Assembly: GCA_021845555.1 (NCBI GenBank)
Contig: JAJZVS010000127.1
Coordinates: 1 to 9,556 of the forward strand
Source of the DNA: Pseudomonadota bacterium
GTDB lineage: Bacteria; Pseudomonadota; Alphaproteobacteria; Acetobacterales; Acetobacteraceae
Length of the DNA: 9,556 bases
Reading direction: 5' to 3'
Of the stretch, positions 6,919 to 9,556 are shown in pieces; position 1 is the stretch's first letter, and every line of letters begins with the position of its first letter. Position numbers and translations under genes: made by a program. The notes below the pieces were generated by a model. It searched no databases. It was not told the DNA's origin and saw nothing but the letters and a program-made list of their open reading frames with translations.

Positions 6919-8060
6919 AGCGTCACTCCCAGCATATCGGCAAAGCGCGGCGTGGCCTTGAGGCCGCTGCCGGTCAGCACCAGCACCGTGGTCTGCGCCG
7001 CGCCGATGGTGCCCGCCGCCAGCAGCTTGGCGAAGGCCGCCGCCGGCTGCGCCGCGGTCGGTTCGACATAGACGCCGATCCGCGCGAGGTCGAGCGCGGC
7101 GGCGGCGATCTCCGCCTCGGTCAGCATCACCGCCCCGCCTTGGGTCAGGCGCAGCGCGCCGAGCACCTCGGCCAGGCGGATCGGCGCGGCGATCGCGGTG
7201 CCCTCGGCGATGGTCGGCGCGATGGTCACCGGCACCGGCGTATCGGCCCCGGCCAGGAAGGCCGCCGCGATCGGCGCGCAGGCGGCCGGCTGGGCGGCGA
7301 AGATCCGCGGCAGGCGGTCGATCTGCCCGGCCCGCAGCAGCTCGGAAAAGCCGATCTCGCAGCCCAGCACGTTCGATCCCGCACCGCAGGGCACGATGAC
7401 ATTGTCCGGGGCGCGGAACCCGAGATCCTCCCACAGCTCGTAGGCCAGCGTCTTGGTGCCGTGCAGGAAGAACGGGTGCCAGTTGTGGCTGGCGTAGAAG
7501 ATCGCCTCGGCGCGGGCGATCGCCGCGTCCGCCGTGTCCTGACGGCTGCCCGGCACCAGCTCCACCGCCGCGCCGTGCGCGCGCATCTGCACCGTCTTGG
7601 CCGGGCTGGTGGAAGCGGGCGTCAGGATCGTCGCCGCCATCCCGCCGGCTGCCGCATAGGCCGCCACCGCGGCGCCGCCGTTGCCGGAACTGTCCTCCAG
7701 CACCGCGAGCACGCCCTGCGCGCGCAGCAGCGACAGCATGACCGTCGCGCCGCGGTCCTTGAAGCTTCCGGTGGGCATGATCCACTCGGCCTTGAGCAGC
7801 GCGGCGGCGCCGTGCAGGCGGCGGGGCAGCAGCGGGGTGCCCCCCTCCCCCAGCGTGATCGGCGCATAATCCGTCCCGCCGGGAAGCTCGGGCAGCGCGG
7901 CGCGATAGCGCCACGGGCCGCGCGCGCCTTCGTCGATCTCCGCCCGGCCGATGCCCGGCAGCGGCGTCAGCAGCAGCGGCGCCTGGTCAGGCCCGCACCA
8001 GCGCGGCGGATCGAGCGGGAAGGTCTGCCCGCTGCGGGGGTCGAGATACTTGGGGATCAT
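6915..8060 (-). CDS. Threonine synthase-like PLP-dependent lyase
   Basis: The product is 381 residues of the fold type II (tryptophan synthase beta) group, closest to threonine synthase. The PLP lysine is K101 in PTGSFKDRG. The substrate loop is SSGNGG (124-129), where SSGNTG is usual. The phosphate cup is PCGAGSN (224-230), and TGSGLK (363-368) is the threonine-synthase-type C-terminal motif. GEGGTPLL (71-78) is also typical. The N-terminus (YLDPRSGQTFPLDPPRWCGPD) resembles the zinc-ribbon-like start of short threonine synthases but keeps only one Cys. Such enzymes replace or eliminate a phosphate or hydroxyl at the beta/gamma carbon of an amino acid. Grouping with catabolic genes, rather than hom or thrB, suggests a specialised reaction. 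The ATG at 8060 is chosen because family homology begins there, with AGGCGAC just before it. The gene heads the leftward operon. Confidence 0.85.
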   Translation of the reverse strand: MIPKYLDPRSGQTFPLDPPRWCGPDQAPLLLTPLPGIGRAEIDEGARGPWRYRAALPELPGGTDYAPITLGEGGTPLLPRRLHGAAALLKAEWIMPTGSFKDRGATVMLSLLRAQGVLAVLEDSSGNGGAAVAAYAAAGGMAATILTPASTSPAKTVQMRAHGAAVELVPGSRQDTADAAIARAEAIFYASHNWHPFFLHGTKTLAYELWEDLGFRAPDNVIVPCGAGSNVLGCEIGFSELLRAGQIDRLPRIFAAQPAACAPIAAAFLAGADTPVPVTIAPTIAEGTAIAAPIRLAEVLGALRLTQGGAVMLTEAEIAAAALDLARIGVYVEPTAAQPAAAFAKLLAAGTIGAAQTTVLVLTGSGLKATPRFADMLGVTL

Positions 8061-8227
8061 GTCGCCTGCCGGTCCCTTTCCATGCGTGTCGTTCCCATGC
8101 GCGGCCGATCGCGCCAGCCGGTGCCGGACATCGGCGAGTTCGTGATATTTCCCTGCTTCCGCCGCGCGCGCAAACCGGCCACACGACCGAACCCGATTCG
8201 TACCCCCACCGGAGAGACCGCCCCGCC
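8061..8227. promoter_or_regulatory. Divergent promoter region between the PLP operon and the M20 gene
   Basis: These 167 bases separate two divergent starts, so they should hold promoters for both. The only AT-rich island is GTGATATTT (8142-8150), a candidate -10 area for either direction, but no matching consensus -35 is visible. A direct repeat CCATGCG occurs at 8080-8086 and 8095-8101 (period 15), close to the operon start, and could be an operator. GGAG at 8211-8214 is a possible Shine-Dalgarno for the M20 gene, rather far (13 bases) from its ATG. No regulator gene is in the window. Confidence 0.35.
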
Positions 8228-9340
8228 ATGGCCGACCCCACCCCAGCACTCGCCGCCCTCGCCCGCGACCTGGTCGCGATCGACAGCCGCAGCTTCGTCT
8301 CCAACCTGCCCGTGGCCGAGCGTCTGGCCGGCGAACTCGACGGGTTCGAGGTCGAGGCGCTGGACTACGCCGACCCCGCCGGCGTGGCCAAGCGCGTGCT
8401 GGTGGCCCATCGCGGCGGGCCGGGCGGCATCGCCTTCTCCGGCCATATGGACACGGTGCCCGACACCGGCTGGGAGGAGGACCCGTTCTCGGGCCGGATC
8501 GACGCCGCCGGCCTGCTGCACGGGCTGGGCAGCGCCGACATGAAAGGCCCCGTCGCCGCCGCGGTGATCGCCGCGCGCGGCCTGCCGGCGACGGTGCCGG
8601 TGACGCTGCTGCTCACCACCGACGAGGAAACCACCAAGCAGGGCGCGCGGCTGATCGCTTCCGGATCGGCGCTGGCCCGCCGCGCGGCACCGCGCGCGAT
8701 CGTGGTGGTGGAGCCGACACGGCTGATCCCGGTGCGCGGCCACCGCGCGAGCATCGGCTTCACCTGCGTCGCGACGGGGGTGCAGGCGCACAGCAGCACC
8801 GGCCTCGGCCGCAACGCCAACTGGGCGCTGATCCCGTTCCTGGCCGAGATGAAGACCGTGTTCGAGCGGCTGCGGACCGACCCCGCGCTGCAGGACCCGG
8901 ACTACGATCCGCCGTTCAGCGACTTCAACCTCGTGCTGGACAACCACGGCGCGGCGGTCAACGTCACCGTCCCGCGCGCCACCGCGCGGATCAAGTTCCG
9001 CTGCTCCGCGAAGGTCGATCCCGCGCCGATCGTCGCCGCCGTGCATGCGGCCGCCGCGCGCGCCGGCATCGCCGTGACCGAGGCGCGGGAGGGCCGCCCG
9101 CCCGAACTGCCGGCGGACCACCCGCTGATCCGCCTCGCCGCCGAACTCACCGGGACCGCGCCGCAGACGGCGCCGTACGGCACCGACGCGTCGGAACTGT
9201 CCGCCCTCGCCCCCTGCGTGGTGCTGGGGCCGGGGGATATCGGGCTGGCGCACCGGCCGGGCGAAAACGTGCCGCTGGCCGCGCTCGCCGCCGCCGTGCC
9301 GCTGTTTCGCCTTCTGGCCGAGCGGATGGCGGCGGGGTGA
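8228..9340 (+). CDS. M20 family metallopeptidase, ArgE/DapE-type N-acyl amino acid deacylase
   Basis: The product is 370 residues, a typical length, and all catalytic positions expected for a two-zinc M20 enzyme are present. SGHMDTVPDTGW gives H73 and D75, GLGSADMKGP gives D104, TTDEETTKQGA gives general base E133 and ligand E134, VVEPTRL gives E162, and LAHRPGENV gives H342. The dimerisation domain (about 170-285) starts with GHRASIGF and includes QAHSST with H188. PYGTDASEL and VVLGPGDIG resemble acetylornithine deacetylase more than DapE. Members hydrolyse N-acyl or succinyl bonds of amino acids in the cytoplasm. The gene is not among arginine genes. Instead it is divergent from an operon with an M81 hydrolase and two PLP enzymes, so removing an acyl group from an unusual amino acid is the likely job; argE identity is not claimed. 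The ATG at 8228 fits the family start. Confidence 0.9.
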   Translation: MADPTPALAALARDLVAIDSRSFVSNLPVAERLAGELDGFEVEALDYADPAGVAKRVLVAHRGGPGGIAFSGHMDTVPDTGWEEDPFSGRIDAAGLLHGLGSADMKGPVAAAVIAARGLPATVPVTLLLTTDEETTKQGARLIASGSALARRAAPRAIVVVEPTRLIPVRGHRASIGFTCVATGVQAHSSTGLGRNANWALIPFLAEMKTVFERLRTDPALQDPDYDPPFSDFNLVLDNHGAAVNVTVPRATARIKFRCSAKVDPAPIVAAVHAAAARAGIAVTEAREGRPPELPADHPLIRLAAELTGTAPQTAPYGTDASELSALAPCVVLGPGDIGLAHRPGENVPLAALAAAVPLFRLLAERMAAG

Positions 9341-9353
9341 CGGGCGGGGCTAA

Positions 9354-9401
9354 CCCGCATTTCTCACAGTCTGCGCGGGCGCTGGCTGTGAGAAATCCGG
9401 G
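9354..9401. repeat. Palindrome downstream of the M20 gene; terminator-like or intergenic repeat
   Basis: A perfect 11-bp inverted repeat, ATTTCTCACAG (9359-9369) and CTGTGAGAAAT (9386-9396), encloses a 16-base loop. After one C/C mismatch the stem continues for four more pairs (CCCG 9354-9357 with CGGG 9398-9401). Beyond that, GCTAA on the left and its near-complement TGAGC on the right extend the symmetry with an indel. It starts 13 bases after the M20 stop. No T-run follows, so it is not a classic intrinsic terminator. It could still slow or end transcription, or be a dispersed REP-like sequence. Confidence 0.6.
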
Positions 9402-9436
9402 CTGAGCGGGCCCGGTCGCCGCAGCGGCATGTCAAC

Positions 9437-9455
9437 CCAAAATAGAAATGTCCCC
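9437..9455 (+). repeat. Direct repeat copy 1 in the IS-like end
   Basis: CCAAAATAGAAATGTCCCC matches the copy at 9463-9481 at 17 of 19 positions, with a period of 26 bases. Both differences are A to G changes. A likely role is a transposase-binding site. Confidence 0.7.
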
Positions 9456-9462
9456 TAATCCT

Positions 9463-9481
9463 CCAAAGTAGGAATGTCCCC
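9463..9481 (+). repeat. Direct repeat copy 2 in the IS-like end
   Basis: CCAAAGTAGGAATGTCCCC is the second copy of the 19-base repeat and is followed by TTTTGG. See the copy at 9437-9455. Confidence 0.7.
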
Positions 9482-9556
9482 TTTTGGCGTGGGCGGTGCA
9501 GGGTCGGCGCGATGGCGGCGCATGGCCGGTGGTGCCTGACGGTTGGTGGGTCGGCG

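Larger units (their letters stand above)
9430..9556 (+). mobile_element. IS-element end (IS21-like or similar), continuing beyond the window
   Basis: The sequence TGTCAACCC at 9430 is followed by two near-identical 19-base direct repeats. A TGT terminus with multiple repeated binding sites inside the end is characteristic of IS21 and a few other IS families. TGTCAA also gives TTGACA, a consensus -35, reading outward. The remaining bases to the window edge hold no recognised transposase; a frame from the ATG at 9512 stays open for 15 codons to the edge but is not recognisable. The family cannot be fixed without the transposase. Confidence 0.5.

Noticed and set aside
5503..7071. Plus-strand open frame of 522 codons opposite the M81 and PLP genes
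   Set aside because: The same His/Arg-rich composition, and it lies entirely over genes with clear catalytic motifs.
8057..9253. Minus-strand open frame of 398 codons opposite the M20 gene
   Set aside because: Antisense shadow of a gene with a full set of M20 metal ligands; its sequence is Arg/Gly/His-rich without motifs.
8228..9340. Naming the M20 gene argE or dapE
   Set aside because: Motifs fit the family broadly, but the neighbourhood has no arginine or lysine biosynthesis genes, so the symbol is not supported.
9402..9420. Hybrid promoter between the IS outward -35 and flanking DNA
   Set aside because: No -10-like hexamer at the right spacing; the region is GC-only.

Overview
The window is GC-rich chromosomal or plasmid DNA. 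It most resembles a high-GC alphaproteobacterium of the Rhodospirillales/Acetobacteraceae type. I base this on the strong GC third-position bias, the 'choice-of-anchor D' repeat protein fragment at the left edge, and the family types present; the taxon is inferred, not proven. It divides into a rearranged left part (about 1-1575), an ordered gene block on the minus strand (1572-8060), one plus-strand gene (8228-9340), and the start of an insertion-sequence-like element at the right edge (from about 9430).

Left part: this looks like a junction zone of broken genes, all read on the minus strand. It holds a one-repeat fragment of a choice-of-anchor D surface protein (11-523), then an unrecognised lower-GC two-helix membrane protein (714-1280). 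Next comes a C-terminal tail resembling type I secretion/RTX-like proteins (1332-1548). The tail joins abruptly to the first nine codons of a ParA-type ATPase gene (1549-1575). Those codons overlap the stop of a complete Schlafen/AlbA-type ATP-binding protein gene (1572-2759) in an ATGA arrangement, so that gene has lost its coupled partner.

Central block: four genes are read leftward with overlapping stops and starts. They are a threonine-synthase-like PLP enzyme (6915-8060), an M81/MlrC-type metallohydrolase (5377-6918), a D-threonine aldolase/D-serine dehydratase-like PLP enzyme (4265-5380) and a DHA2-type MFS transporter (2823-4271). The first two junctions are ATGA overlaps and the third is a GTGGTAA overlap. 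Transcribed divergently across a 167-bp intergenic region is an M20 deacylase of the ArgE/DapE type (8228-9340). Together these suggest a catabolic or detoxification module for an amino-acid-derived or amide-bonded compound. In that model M20 and M81 hydrolyse amide bonds, the two PLP enzymes act on a beta-hydroxy or beta-substituted (possibly D-) amino acid, and the MFS protein moves substrate or product. The substrate is unknown.

Right edge: after the M20 gene comes a strong palindrome (9354-9401). From 9430 there is an IS-like terminus starting TGTCAACCC, with two 19-bp direct repeats. The first 16 bases of the window, read on the minus strand, resemble this terminus (12 of 16 positions) and sit exactly where the choice-of-anchor D frame breaks off. 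The whole 9.4 kb may therefore lie between two related IS ends. No tRNA, rRNA or CRISPR array was seen.
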